64,000 nt of DNA from Sphingobium chungbukense (GTDB lineage Bacteria > Pseudomonadota > Alphaproteobacteria > Sphingomonadales > Sphingomonadaceae), in contig NZ_LBIC01000009.1 in the NCBI RefSeq assembly GCF_001005725.1, positions 248,001 through 312,000 of the forward strand. Reading direction: 5' to 3'. A model generated the notes under the pieces. It saw nothing but the letters and a program-made list of their open reading frames with translations. It was not told the origin of the DNA and ran no database searches. Positions 1 through 9,359 of the stretch are shown here, one piece after another (within the stretch, counting starts at the first letter, position 1; each line of letters opens with the position of its first letter). A program made the position numbers and the translations under genes.

Positions 1-1
1 T

Positions 2-2335
2 GCGCCGACCTTTGTGAAGAGCATGGTGATGATGCCGGTCGATACCGGCGTCACTGAGGCGGCGATCGGCGCCTATTGGGACAGGGTGGGCGCGATCGAC
101 GACTTCGCCGTGGCGTTGCTGGAACAACTGGCGCGGCTGGTGGCGGCGGCGATCCGCAACGTCTCGCTTCAGACCAGCTTCGAGATCGTCAACCAGACCG
201 GGGCCGCGGTGGCCGCCGATCAGGATCTGGAACGCATCGTCCAGACCGTCACCGATGCCGGGGTGGAACTGACCGGGGCGGAATTCGGCGCCTTCTTCTA
301 CAATCAAGTCGGGGAGGATGGGGAGAGTTACATGCTCTACACCCTTTCGGGAGTGGAGCGGGAAGCCTTTGCCGGCTTTCCCATGCCGCGCAATACGGCA
401 GTGTTCGCGCCGACCTTCGCGGGCCAGGGGGTGGTGCGGTCGAACGACATAAGGCTGGATGCGCGCTACGGCCATAATCCGCCGCATGAAGGCATGCCGC
501 CAGGGCATCTGCCCGTGGCCAGCTATCTGGCGGTGCCGGTGGTTTCGCACAGCGGGGAGGTGCATGGCGGCCTGTTCTTCGGCCATCGCCTGCCCGGCCG
601 TTTCAGCGCGGAACATGAAAAGATATTGGCGGGCATAGCCGGGCACGCCGCCACCGCCATCGACAACGCCCGGCTGCATGCGCAGGCGCGGCGGGAAATC
701 GCCGCCCGTGCCGATGTCGAGGCGGAGTTACGCCAGCTCAACGCCACGCTGGAGCAGCGGATCGAGCAGCGCACGTCGGAAATCCAGCGCGCTTTCACCA
801 GGCTGGAGGAAAGCGAGCAGCGCTTCGGCAAGCTGGTGCAGGGGGTGACGGACTATGCGCTGTGCATGCTGGACGCGTCGGGCATCATCACCAACTGGAA
901 TGCAGGTGCCGAACGCATCAAGGGCTATGCCGCCGAGGAGATATTGGGGCGGCATTTCTCGATCTTCTATACCCCGGCCGACCGGGAGGCGGGGATGCCG
1001 GAGCGGACGATCCGGATCGCGTCGGTCGCGGGGCGGTTCGAGGCGGAAGGCTGGCGCATGCGGCGCGACGGCCGCGAATATTGGGCCAATATCGTCGTCG
1101 ACGCGATCCATGACGAGCAGGGCAGGCTGATCGGCTTTGCCAAGGTGACGCGCGACCTGACCGAGAAACGCGCGATCGAGGAGCAACTCCGCCAGGCCCA
1201 GAAAATGGAAGCGGTGGGCCAGTTGACCGGGGGGATCGCGCATGACTTCAATAATCTGCTGACCGTCATCGCGGGCAATATCGAATTGGCCGAGCGGGCG
1301 CTGCATAAGGGCGATGAGCAGGACAAGGCGCTGCGGGCGGTCGGCAATGCAATGAAGGGTGCGGAGCGGGCAGCGGCGCTGACGCAGCGATTGCTGGCCT
1401 TTTCGCGCCGTCAGCCGTTATCGCCCAAGCCGGTCGACCTGGGGCAGATGACCGACGGACTCGCCGAACTGCTGAAGCGGTCGCTGGGCGAGTTGATCCG
1501 GCTCGACATCCGGCGTGGCGAGGGTCTGTGGGCGGTGGAGGCCGACCCCAATCAGATGGAGAGCACGTTGCTCAATCTGGCGGTCAATGCCCGCGACGCC
1601 ATGGCCAACGGTGGCATATTGACCATCGAGACGGTCAATATGCCTCTCGACGAAGCCTATGTCGCGCGGCATCCCTATGTGGTCGCCGGGGACTATGTGA
1701 TGATCGCGGTGGCCGACACCGGCACCGGCATGTCGCAGGAAACGCTGGCGAAGATCTTCGAACCCTTCTTCACCACCAAAGAGATCGGACGCGGTACGGG
1801 GCTGGGGCTCAGCCAGGTCTATGGCTTCGTCAAGCAGTCGGGCGGCCATATCGAGGTCCAGTCGCGCGAAGGGCAGGGGACGACGGTGCAGCTCTTCCTG
1901 CCGCGTTTCACCGGAAAGGCGGGGCCGTGGGAGGGCGCGCGCGTTCCTGGCGCTGACCGGCAGGCGAAGGGCGAGACGATCCTGGTGGTGGAGGATGATG
2001 CGGGTGTGCGCGCCTATTCGGCGGAGATATTGCGGGACCTGGGCTATCGGGTGATCGAGGCGGCGGACGGCGCCGCGGCGCTCAGGCTGGTGGAGCGGCG
2101 GGGGCAGGGGATCGACCTGCTGTTCACCGACGTGGTGATGCCGGGGATGTCGGGCAGCGAACTCGCGCAGCGGGCGCTGGCGCTGCGGCCGGGGCTCAAG
2201 GTGCTGTTCACCAGCGGATATACGCGGGACGGCTTCATGCGCGACGGCCGTCTGGAGGCGGGCATCGCGCTGCTGCCGAAACCCTTCGCGCTGGGCGATC
2301 TGGCTGGCCAGATCAGGAGGTTGCTGGACGGGTGA
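2..2335 (+). CDS. Hybrid sensor histidine kinase (GAF-GAF-PAS-HisKA-HATPase-REC), 5' truncated by window edge
   Basis: The reading frame is already open at base 2, and the first 55 or so residues look like the end of a GAF domain (AIGAYW, then [11 protein letters not shown]), so the true start lies before the window; the GTG at 14 is probably not the start. Next come a complete GAF domain, a short coiled region, a PAS/PAC domain, a HisKA dimerisation helix with the phospho-His in [11 protein letters not shown] (about residue 414 counted from base 2), an HATPase with N box ([10 protein letters not shown]) and G boxes (DTGTGM, GTGLGL), and a C-terminal receiver with Asp in [11 protein letters not shown] (about residue 710). 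No membrane segment is visible, so it is probably cytoplasmic. It ends 10 bases from the convergent fixJ. The ligand is unknown. Confidence 0.93.
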   Translation, partial: APTFVKSMVMMPVDTGVTEAAIGAYWDRVGAIDDFAVALLEQLARLVAAAIRNVSLQTSFEIVNQTGAAVAADQDLERIVQTVTDAGVELTGAEFGAFFYNQVGEDGESYMLYTLSGVEREAFAGFPMPRNTAVFAPTFAGQGVVRSNDIRLDARYGHNPPHEGMPPGHLPVASYLAVPVVSHSGEVHGGLFFGHRLPGRFSAEHEKILAGIAGHAATAIDNARLHAQARREIAARADVEAELRQLNATLEQRIEQRTSEIQRAFTRLEESEQRFGKLVQGVTDYALCMLDASGIITNWNAGAERIKGYAAEEILGRHFSIFYTPADREAGMPERTIRIASVAGRFEAEGWRMRRDGREYWANIVVDAIHDEQGRLIGFAKVTRDLTEKRAIEEQLRQAQKMEAVGQLTGGIAHDFNNLLTVIAGNIELAERALHKGDEQDKALRAVGNAMKGAERAAALTQRLLAFSRRQPLSPKPVDLGQMTDGLAELLKRSLGELIRLDIRRGEGLWAVEADPNQMESTLLNLAVNARDAMANGGILTIETVNMPLDEAYVARHPYVVAGDYVMIAVADTGTGMSQETLAKIFEPFFTTKEIGRGTGLGLSQVYGFVKQSGGHIEVQSREGQGTTVQLFLPRFTGKAGPWEGARVPGADRQAKGETILVVEDDAGVRAYSAEILRDLGYRVIEAADGAAALRLVERRGQGIDLLFTDVVMPGMSGSELAQRALALRPGLKVLFTSGYTRDGFMRDGRLEAGIALLPKPFALGDLAGQIRRLLDG

Positions 2336-2344
2336 GCCGCTCGC

Positions 2345-2959
2345 TCACTCCGCCGACCCGGCATGGAAGGCGATCCGCAGCGCTTCGGCCAGGCTCTTCA
2401 CCTCCAGCTTCTGCATCAGGTTGGCGCGGTGGATCTCCACCGTGCGCGGGCTGATCCCCAGATCATAGGCGATGGTCTTGTTGGGCAGTCCCTCGACCAG
2501 CCCGTCCAGCACTTCGCGCTCCCGGTCGGTCAGGATGTTGAGCCGCGCCCGGGCATCCTCCGTCCGCGCGCTGGCGCCGCGATCGGCCACCGACAGGCGT
2601 TGCGCCGTTTCGATGCAGGCGAGCAGGGCGGCCTTTTCGAACGGCTTTTCGATGAAGTCGCTGGCGCCCGCCTTCATCGCCGTCACCGCCATGTCGATGT
2701 CGCCATGGCCGGTCATGATCACCACCGGCAGCATGACGCCCCGCGCCCGCAGTTCCTGCTGCACCGCCAGCCCGTCTATGTCGGGCATCCGCACGTCGAG
2801 CAGCACGCAGCCCGGCGGCAGGCCGGCGGCTTCCTTGAGGAAGCTGGTGCCGCCTTCGAACAGCCTGACCGCAAAGCCGCTGGTCTTGAGCATGAAGGAC
2901 AGCGACCGCCGGATCGCCTCGTCATCGTCCACGACATAGATGGGATAGGGTTCGCTCAT
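2345..2959 (-). CDS. fixJ: FixJ-family response regulator (receiver + LuxR-type HTH)
   Basis: 204 residues, the usual FixJ length. The N-terminal receiver has the acidic pair DDDE near residue 11, phospho-acceptor Asp55 in LLDVRMPDIDG, the switch Thr in MTGHGD and the Lys in EKPFEK. The C-terminal LuxR/FixJ helix-turn-helix runs from about residue 142 (LTDREREVL ... GISPRTVEIHRANLMQKL). It lies 50 bases downstream of fixL on the same strand, so the two form an oxygen-responsive two-component system. An AAGGAAG ribosome site precedes the ATG. Targets cannot be read directly, though an FNR/FixK-like box occurs at 19515. The family is certain; the symbol is by homology and context. Confidence 0.9.
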   Translation of the reverse strand: MSEPYPIYVVDDDEAIRRSLSFMLKTSGFAVRLFEGGTSFLKEAAGLPPGCVLLDVRMPDIDGLAVQQELRARGVMLPVVIMTGHGDIDMAVTAMKAGASDFIEKPFEKAALLACIETAQRLSVADRGASARTEDARARLNILTDREREVLDGLVEGLPNKTIAYDLGISPRTVEIHRANLMQKLEVKSLAEALRIAFHAGSAE

Positions 2960-3009
2960 GCTCTATTCTTCCTTGTTGGCCGTATTTTGCGAGCCGACTT
3001 CCAAATGGT

Positions 3010-4167
3010 CTAATCCACGGCGTCCAATGTGAAATGAAAGGCGGTGCCGCCCCATTGCGACGGGGAAGCCCAGATGCGCCCGCCATGCCCCTCCACGATG
3101 GTCTGGCTGATCGACAGGCCGACGCCCATGCCGGACGCCTTGGTGGTGGTGAAGGGGGTGAAGAGCGTGCGCGACATGTCGGGGTCCAGCCCCGGCCCGC
3201 TGTCCGCGACGATCACCTCCACGCGGCCGGCGTCGGTCGGGGAGGGGGCCGGGATGGCGGACAGGCGCAGGATGCGCGCCGGGCTGTTGGCCATCGCCTC
3301 CACCGCATTCTTGGTGAGGTTGATGATCACCTGCTGCAACTGCACGCGGTTGGCCAGCACCTTGTCGACGCGGGGGTCGACGCTGATGTCCATGTCGAGG
3401 CCCCGGCTGTCGACGCCGATGAAGGCCAGCGCCGCGCCCTCGGCCAGCAGGCCGCGCAGGGATTCGGGCTGGCGCATGGTTTCGCCGCGCTTGATGAATT
3501 CGCGCAGCGACCGGATGATCTCCCCGGCGCGCAGGGCTTGGGCCGCGCTTTCGTCCATCGCCTCGCGCAGCAGGTCGCGGTCCACCGGCCCCTCGGCATC
3601 GAGCAGGTCGCGCCCGGCCTCCATATAATTGGCGATGGCGGTCAGCGGCTGGTTGAGCTCATGCGCCAACGCGGAGGCGAGCGTGCCCATCGCCGTCACC
3701 CGGCTGGTATGAGCCAGTTCCGCCTGCAAGTCGGCCACCCGCCGTTCGGCCTGCTGCCGTTCGGTCAGGTCGCGGATGAAGCCGGTGAACAGCCGCCGTC
3801 CCTGGTCGCTGACCTCGCCCACCGACAGTTCGATCGGAAAGACCGATCCGTCCCGCCGCCGCGCGCTGGTGAGGCGACCGATGCCGATGATCCGCCTCTC
3901 GCCCGTATCCAGATAATGGCCGATATAACCATCATGCCGTTCCCGGTCGGGGGACGGCATCAGCATCGAGATATTCTCGCCCAGCACGTCGCTTTCGGCA
4001 TATTGGAACATGTTCTGCGCCGCCGCGCTGAAGGACACGATGGACCCATGCATGTCGATGACGATCAGCGCATCGGGCACCGTCGCCAGGATCGAGCCGA
4101 GCAGAGCCTGTTCCAGACTATGCGCGCGCGCGCTCAAGCCATCGGTTTCATCGTCCGCTACCGCCAT
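3010..4167 (-). CDS. fixL: FixL-like oxygen-sensing histidine kinase with haem-PAS signature
   Basis: 385 residues: a PAS domain (about 20-135), a HisKA helix with His169 in ALAHELNQPL, and an HATPase domain (GVGLSISQTIVEGHGG). The PAS FG region contains RERHDGYI and IIGIGR, which match the segment of rhizobial FixL carrying the proximal haem His (His200 of Bradyrhizobium FixL, here His78) and the distal Arg (Arg220, here Arg98); the residue matching His214 is Arg. Haem binding and O2 sensing are therefore likely but inferred. No membrane segments are seen, so this is a soluble FixL. It lies 20 bases after the usp gene and is followed by fixJ. The GGAGG upstream is only one base from the ATG, so the exact start is uncertain. 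Confidence 0.87.
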   Translation of the reverse strand: MAVADDETDGLSARAHSLEQALLGSILATVPDALIVIDMHGSIVSFSAAAQNMFQYAESDVLGENISMLMPSPDRERHDGYIGHYLDTGERRIIGIGRLTSARRRDGSVFPIELSVGEVSDQGRRLFTGFIRDLTERQQAERRVADLQAELAHTSRVTAMGTLASALAHELNQPLTAIANYMEAGRDLLDAEGPVDRDLLREAMDESAAQALRAGEIIRSLREFIKRGETMRQPESLRGLLAEGAALAFIGVDSRGLDMDISVDPRVDKVLANRVQLQQVIINLTKNAVEAMANSPARILRLSAIPAPSPTDAGRVEVIVADSGPGLDPDMSRTLFTPFTTTKASGMGVGLSISQTIVEGHGGRIWASPSQWGGTAFHFTLDAVD

Positions 4168-4187
4168 GCCTCCACCATGCCGCCTGA

Positions 4188-5003
4188 TCAGTGGGCGAGC
4201 AAGAGCGGTACGTGCACTTCGCGCAACATGGAGCGGGTGACGCCGCCGAACACCATCTCGCGCAGCCGGCTATGGCCGAAGGCGCCCATCACCATCCAGT
4301 CGGGCTTCAGCACGCCGATCGCCGCCTTCAGCGTCGCCTCGATCGTGCGGCCGTCCTGCGGCCAGCTATGATATTGGCACTTGATGCCGTGGCGGGCGAG
4401 ATATTCCGGCGCGTCGGTCGCGGGGAAGGGATATTTGCCCGCTTCCTCCACCGTCACGACATGCACTTCCTCGGCGAGCTTGAGCAGCGGCACGGCGAGG
4501 CGCAGCGCCGTGGAGGCTTCCTGCGATCCTTCCCAAGCCACCAGAGCGCGGCCGGTGACGGGGAAGGATTTCGCAGCCTGCGGCACCGCGATCACCGGCA
4601 CCCGCCCGGCCAGCGCCAGGTCGGCGGCCAGATGCAGCGGATCGGCCAGTTCCTTGCGCGGACCCGAGGGCAGGGTCACGATGATCCCGTCGGTCAGCGC
4701 CGAAGCGGACAACAGGCCGTGGACCAGATCGCCCTCCGCATGGCGCCAGTCCCAGCTCACATCCTCCCGCCGCAGCCGGTCTTCGGTCCGCTTGCGGGCC
4801 TTTTCGTCGATGTCGTACAGCTCCGCCATCATCGCCGGGGCCATGGAGGCGCCGCCATACATGTCCGCCGCGACGAAATCGGGCACGGCCGTCACCTGCA
4901 CGCAATGGATGTGCGCGCCCGAGGCGCGGGCGATATCGCAGGCCGCCTGCAAGCGGCTTTCCGCGCCATGGTCTTCATGAATGTGCAGCAGGACCGATTT
5001 CAT
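4188..5003 (-). CDS. Tandem universal stress protein (two UspA domains)
   Basis: 271 residues holding two UspA folds. The first begins MKSVLLHIHE; the second (from about residue 150, GRALVAWEGS) ends with the ATP-binding signature GAFGHSRLREMVFGG followed by TRSML. The first copy lacks a clear glycine motif. The start at 5003 is chosen because AAGGAGA lies six bases upstream and the sequence further upstream has no Usp similarity. It is the first gene of a probable usp-fixL-fixJ operon, which suggests a role under low oxygen or respiratory stress. No FNR box is recognisable in the 113 bases upstream, which are shared with a divergent gene. Confidence 0.88.
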   Translation of the reverse strand: MKSVLLHIHEDHGAESRLQAACDIARASGAHIHCVQVTAVPDFVAADMYGGASMAPAMMAELYDIDEKARKRTEDRLRREDVSWDWRHAEGDLVHGLLSASALTDGIIVTLPSGPRKELADPLHLAADLALAGRVPVIAVPQAAKSFPVTGRALVAWEGSQEASTALRLAVPLLKLAEEVHVVTVEEAGKYPFPATDAPEYLARHGIKCQYHSWPQDGRTIEATLKAAIGVLKPDWMVMGAFGHSRLREMVFGGVTRSMLREVHVPLLLAH

Positions 5004-5116
5004 CGACTGTCTCCTTGCCATGCATCGTGTGTTCCCTGACTGACTAGGGCGTCCCCCGCCTCCATCGCCATCAGGGATAATCCTTATATCGCTTTTCGCC
5101 GCGGAATCCGATTGCA

Positions 5117-5485
5117 ATGGCCATGAGCTGGATGACGATACGCCTGGAACTTGCCCGTACGCCCGCCTTCCCCAACGGGTCGGCGGCACGCAGCTATGTG
5201 CTGCGCCTGCCCCTGGGGGAGGACGGGCTGATCGACGAACCGGCCTGGCGCAGCCATCCGGAACTGGCGACGGTGCGCCGTTTCTGGCCCAATGAGCCGG
5301 ACCGCCACGGCACGCTGCTGCGCACCCGCGAAGGCTGGGCGCTGTCCTATGAGCCGGGGGAAGAGGATGATGAAAGGATCTTCCGTCTGGACGCCCATGC
5401 GATCCGGGCGGGGGGCTATCTGACCCTGACCGAGCCTGATGGCGAGCGCCTGCCCTTCGTGGTCAAGGCACTGACGCCGGCCTGA
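5117..5485 (+). CDS. Conserved hypothetical protein, about 122 residues
   Basis: A small soluble protein of unknown function. It has a regular hydrophobic/charged pattern (IRLELARTPAFPNG at the N-terminus, a GEEDDERIFRLD stretch, a GGYLTLTEPDGE turn) but no family motif I can name. Three in-frame ATGs (5117, 5123, 5132) make the start uncertain; none has a good ribosome site. It is divergent from usp-fixL-fixJ and lies 11 bases before a GNAT acetyltransferase, so the two are probably co-transcribed and may belong to the same stress-related set. Coding is supported by the compact arrangement and GC-rich third positions. Confidence 0.7.
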   Translation: MAMSWMTIRLELARTPAFPNGSAARSYVLRLPLGEDGLIDEPAWRSHPELATVRRFWPNEPDRHGTLLRTREGWALSYEPGEEDDERIFRLDAHAIRAGGYLTLTEPDGERLPFVVKALTPA

Positions 5486-5496
5486 GGAGGACCATT

Positions 5497-5991
5497 ATGA
5501 CTGAACTTCATACCCGCACCGGCTTTTCCTTCCGCGTGCGTCCCGCGACCGCCGCCGATGGCGAGGCACTGACGGCCTTTTTCGGGCAGGTGTCCGACGA
5601 GGATCGCCGCTTCCGCTTCCTGAGTGCGGTGCAGGCGCTGACCCAGGCGCAACTGTCCGACCTGACGCGGCATGAGGATCAGGCCCATGAAAATTATCTC
5701 GCCCTGGGCGAGGACGGGGCGATCCTGGCCGTCGCCACGCTGGCGGCGGACAAGCGGCGCGAAACCGGTGAGGTCGCCATCGCCATCCGGACCGACCACA
5801 AGGGGCGAGGGATAGGCTGGACCTTGCTGGACCATGTGGCGCAGGAGGCGAAGGGTTGGGGCGTCAAGCGGCTCCAGTCGATCGAGAGCCGCGAAAACCA
5901 CGCCGCGATCGCGCTGGAGCAGGAAAAGGGCTTTACCGCCTCGCCGGTCGAGGGCGAACCGACGCTGATGCTGCTGGAGCGGACCTTCTGA
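5497..5991 (+). CDS. GNAT-family N-acetyltransferase
   Basis: 164 residues, the size of a single GNAT domain. The acetyl-CoA loop is visible as the V/I-rich strand GEVAIAIRTDHKGRGIG followed by WTLLDHVAQEA, with the motif B region RLQSIESRENHAAIALEQEKGF. A strong GAGGAGG ribosome site lies seven bases before the ATG. The gene follows the small protein at 5117 closely. The domain resembles stand-alone or C-terminal GNAT units associated with acyl-CoA-synthetase (Pat-type) lysine acetylation, but the substrate cannot be told from sequence. Confidence 0.85.
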   Translation: MTELHTRTGFSFRVRPATAADGEALTAFFGQVSDEDRRFRFLSAVQALTQAQLSDLTRHEDQAHENYLALGEDGAILAVATLAADKRRETGEVAIAIRTDHKGRGIGWTLLDHVAQEAKGWGVKRLQSIESRENHAAIALEQEKGFTASPVEGEPTLMLLERTF

Positions 5992-6002
5992 CGCCTTTCC
6001 CG

Positions 6003-6032
6003 TCGCCGTTCCCGCCTTTGCGGAGACGGCGA
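6003..6032. terminator. Possible bidirectional terminator hairpin
   Basis: TCGCCGT (6003-6009) pairs with ACGGCGA (6026-6032), with an inner CCGC/GCGG pair, in the short gap between the convergent acetyltransferase and beta-glucosidase genes. There is no T run. Confidence 0.4.
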
Positions 6033-6044
6033 TGACGGGGCCGA

Positions 6045-7508
6045 TCAGACCAGCCTGTTCGTCCGGACCAGTTCCCGATACCAGTCGGCGCTCAGCTTGG
6101 GCGTGCGCTTGCCGGTCCTGAAATCGACATGGTGGATGCCGAACAGCTTGGTATAGCCGTCCTCCCATTCGAAATTGTCCATCAGGCTCCAGATGAAATA
6201 GCCGTCGACCGGATAGCCCTCGCGCGCGGCCCGCTGCATATGGGTGATATAGTTGCGCAAGTACATGACACGGTCGGCATCATAGACCTTGCCGTCGGCG
6301 GCGACGACATCGTCCGCCGAACAGCCGTTTTCGGAAATGAAGAGGGACTTGGGCCTCCAGAGTTCGCTGACGGCGCGGATGCCCCAATAGAGTATCTCCG
6401 GCGTGACGTAGAGCCACGGGGAGGACATGCGCGGCGATTGCGGCCGGTGGGCCAGAATTTCATAGCCTTTGGGCGATCCGTCGGCGCGCACGCTGTTGCC
6501 GGTATAGACGTTGATCGACAGGAAATCGAGTGGGCTGCCGATCAGCGCCATGTCGCGGTCCTTGACGAGCGGCGCGTCCCTGCCCTGCGCGGTCAGGTAG
6601 GAATCGAGATATGTCCCTTCCATGATCGCGGTGAGGAACATCGCATTTTCCGCGCGCACGGCCTTCTTCGCGGCCTCTATGTGCCCGGCGCTCTCGATGG
6701 CGGGCACGAACAGCGCCGGATTGTCGGCCAGACCCACCAGCGTCCCCGCCCGGGCATGGGCGCGCACCGCCTGGACGCCCAGCCCATGGGCCAGAACGCC
6801 GTGGTGGCGGATCTGATTGACCTGTCGCATCGGCAGTTTCAGGCCCGGCGCCTTGCCGCCGGTCATGTAGCCCAGATCGGTGAAGCAGCGCAGTTCGTTG
6901 ACGGTCATGAAATGCCTCACCCGATCGCTCAAATGCCCCGCCATGGTGCCGGCATAGTCGGCAAAGGCATAGGCGGTGTCGCGATTCTGCCAGCCGCCCG
7001 GCAGCGCATGGGGCAGGTCCCAGTGGAACAGCGTGACATGCGGCGCGATTCCGGCGGCGATCAGCCCGTCGACCAGCCGGTCGTAATAATCGATCCCCTT
7101 CGCATTGGGCCTGCCCCTCCCTTCGGGGAAGATGCGCGACCAGGCGACGGAGAAGCGATAAGCCTTGACCCCCAGCGCCTTCAGCAGGGCGATGTCCTCG
7201 GGATAGCGGTGATAGCTGTCGCAGGCGACATCGCCGGTATCGCCATTGGCGACCTTGCCGGGGGTGTGCGAAAACACGTCCCAGTTGGTGAGGCCACGCC
7301 CGTCCTCCTTCACCGCGCCCTCGATCTGATAGGAGGCGGTGGCGCAGCCCCAGAGGAAGCCGGATGGAAAGGAGAGGGCGTCCTTCGGCATGGCGCGGGC
7401 AGAGGCTTGCGCGTTTGCCGAAGCGGCGGGCATGGCGGCGCCCAGTGCGGTGCCCAGGGCGGCGGCACCCAGGCCCAGACCCAGTTCGCGACGGTTGATG
7501 CCGCTCAT
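6045..7508 (-). CDS. Secreted GH1 beta-glucosidase (Tat signal)
   Basis: 487 residues, normal for glycoside hydrolase family 1. The N-terminus has a twin-arginine signal (NRRELGLGLGAAALG, then AxA-type sites around residue 32), predicting Tat export to the periplasm. The mature part starts FPSGFLWGCATASYQIEG, a GH1 hallmark. The acid/base Glu is Glu205 in TVNEL (the family consensus is T-x-NEP, so Pro is replaced by Leu) and the nucleophile is Glu393 in FISENG. The aglycone region ends DNFEWEDGYTKLFGIHHVD. It hydrolyses beta-linked glycosides; the natural substrate is unknown. It is transcribed away from the histidine kinase at 7734, with 225 bases between them in which I see no clear operator. 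Confidence 0.93.
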   Translation of the reverse strand: MSGINRRELGLGLGAAALGTALGAAMPAASANAQASARAMPKDALSFPSGFLWGCATASYQIEGAVKEDGRGLTNWDVFSHTPGKVANGDTGDVACDSYHRYPEDIALLKALGVKAYRFSVAWSRIFPEGRGRPNAKGIDYYDRLVDGLIAAGIAPHVTLFHWDLPHALPGGWQNRDTAYAFADYAGTMAGHLSDRVRHFMTVNELRCFTDLGYMTGGKAPGLKLPMRQVNQIRHHGVLAHGLGVQAVRAHARAGTLVGLADNPALFVPAIESAGHIEAAKKAVRAENAMFLTAIMEGTYLDSYLTAQGRDAPLVKDRDMALIGSPLDFLSINVYTGNSVRADGSPKGYEILAHRPQSPRMSSPWLYVTPEILYWGIRAVSELWRPKSLFISENGCSADDVVAADGKVYDADRVMYLRNYITHMQRAAREGYPVDGYFIWSLMDNFEWEDGYTKLFGIHHVDFRTGKRTPKLSADWYRELVRTNRLV

Positions 7509-7733
7509 ATGATCATTCTCCTTATCGACCCGACCCGTTTCGTGCTGGTACCGCCCGCCACGACATGCGCGCGATCATGCCCGGCTTTCGGACGAGCGCC
7601 AGTGAGCGGATAGTCGTAGAGGCCGCGCCGCCGGTTCGAAGAGCGCAAGGTTCAAACCTGGCGTCCATCCCGTTACCCATAATCGCAATTGAGCGGTCCC
7701 GTCCTCCGTGAGAGACATTTGCGAGGGTGATGA

Positions 7734-9359
7734 ATGGGACAATCGAGCCATTCCGATAATCTGCCGGGTGTTTCCCCGTTCCATCGGCTGCACCTGCTGG
7801 TGAATTTCCATATCGGCGCCGATCCGGAACGGCTGATTTCGGCCGGCCGGCTGGTATCGGCCCTGTTCGCGGCGCTTGCCATCTATCTTGACCCCACTCG
7901 TCCGGCACGGTCGTTGAACGAAGCGCATCTGGTGCTGTCCGCCTATGTCGTCTTTTCGCTGCTGTTGATGCTGTGCCCGCCGCGCCGCCCGCTCGCCCAT
8001 CCGGTGCACCTGCTGTCCCATGCGGTGGACGTGCTGGCCCTGGGCACGCTGGTCTATCTGACCGATGAGCTGGACAGCCCTTTCTTTCCGTTCGTGCCCT
8101 TCATCCTGCTGGCGACCACCATGCGCTGGGGCATGCGCGGCGCGGTGCTGGGCGCGATCGTCATGGAGGGCATGATGATTGCCGTGGGATGGCGGGATCT
8201 GACCGACGGCGATTCAGAGCTGAATCTGGTCATCATGCGGTCGGCCTATTTCCTGGTGGCGGCGGCCATGCTGGGTTATTTCGGCGCCTATCGCGCCCGC
8301 AGCGGGCAGCGCTTCGCCCAACTCGCCTCCTGGTCGGCCGCGCCGGTCAGCATGGACGAGCGGGCGTGGCTGCATGACCTGCTGGACCATGCCTCCCGCC
8401 TGCTGGGCGCGCCGCGGTTGATCCTGACCTGGCAGGACAGGGGCGATCCGGTCGGTCGTGCCGCCCTGTTCGGGCCGGAAGGCTTGGCCCTTCTGCCGCT
8501 GCCCGACGGGACCGGACGGGCCGGGATCGCAGCGATCTTGCAATCGGCCGGATGGGCCATGCCCGCGCCTCGCGAGATGCGTTCGGCGCCCTTCGTCGGC
8601 ACCCGCAACAAGGGGCGGCTCCATGTGCTCGATATCCGCCACGGCCATGAGGACGACGCATCGCTCGCGCGGATCACCGCCCAGCGCATTGGCGATGAGT
8701 TGGAACGGTTCGCGCTTACCCATGCCATCGCCGAAAGCGCGCGCGACCAGGAACGGGTGCGCCTGGCCCGCGACCTGCATGACAGCGTGCTCCAGGACCT
8801 GACCGCCGCCACGCTGAAGCTGAAGGCGGTCGCCGCCGGTCTGCCTCCTGCCGCGCGCGGGACGCTTCAGGCGGTGAGCGCGCTTATGGCGGCGCAGCAG
8901 CGGCGGATAAGGCTGTTCGTCGAGGACGGCCGGAAACTGGCGGCTCTTCGCCCGCTGTCCGCCAGCCTGTCGCAGAATGTGAACGAACTGTGCGACCAGT
9001 GGGGCTGCGACATCGGTTTGACGGTCACGCCGCCCGACATGGAGGCGACCGCGCGCGTCCATCGCGAGCTGGCGCAGCTTCTGTCGGAGGCGACCGCCAA
9101 TGCAGTGCGCCATGGCGGGGCAACGCGGCTGAACGTGGAACTGAGCCGGATCGACCATGGCCTCAGCCTCTGCATCGCGGACAATGGCTGCGGCATGATC
9201 GTGGGGGAAAGCGATGATCCGCCCCGGCCGCGATCGCTGCGGACGCGGGTGGAGGATATGGACGGCAGCCTGGCCATCACCCGCTATGCCCCGGGCCTGG
9301 CATTGCGGATCGAGATGCCCCTGCCTGAAATGTCCGAACCCGGAATGCCCGCGTCATGA
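7734..9359 (+). CDS. Membrane sensor histidine kinase, NarX/DegS type (HisKA_3)
   Basis: 541 residues. The first 190 hold about five or six hydrophobic segments (RLVSALFAALAIYL, LVLSAYVVFSLLLML, AVDVLALGTLVYL and others), so this is an inner-membrane sensor. A GAF-like linker follows. The HisKA_3 dimerisation motif RLARDLHDSVLQDLTAA carries His349, and the HATPase has the N box SEATANAVRHG and the G box DNGCGM. The stop overlaps the start of the response regulator (ATGA), so the pair is translationally coupled. The signal is unknown; the sensor region is membrane-embedded with little periplasmic loop. Confidence 0.9.
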   Translation: MGQSSHSDNLPGVSPFHRLHLLVNFHIGADPERLISAGRLVSALFAALAIYLDPTRPARSLNEAHLVLSAYVVFSLLLMLCPPRRPLAHPVHLLSHAVDVLALGTLVYLTDELDSPFFPFVPFILLATTMRWGMRGAVLGAIVMEGMMIAVGWRDLTDGDSELNLVIMRSAYFLVAAAMLGYFGAYRARSGQRFAQLASWSAAPVSMDERAWLHDLLDHASRLLGAPRLILTWQDRGDPVGRAALFGPEGLALLPLPDGTGRAGIAAILQSAGWAMPAPREMRSAPFVGTRNKGRLHVLDIRHGHEDDASLARITAQRIGDELERFALTHAIAESARDQERVRLARDLHDSVLQDLTAATLKLKAVAAGLPPAARGTLQAVSALMAAQQRRIRLFVEDGRKLAALRPLSASLSQNVNELCDQWGCDIGLTVTPPDMEATARVHRELAQLLSEATANAVRHGGATRLNVELSRIDHGLSLCIADNGCGMIVGESDDPPRPRSLRTRVEDMDGSLAITRYAPGLALRIEMPLPEMSEPGMPAS

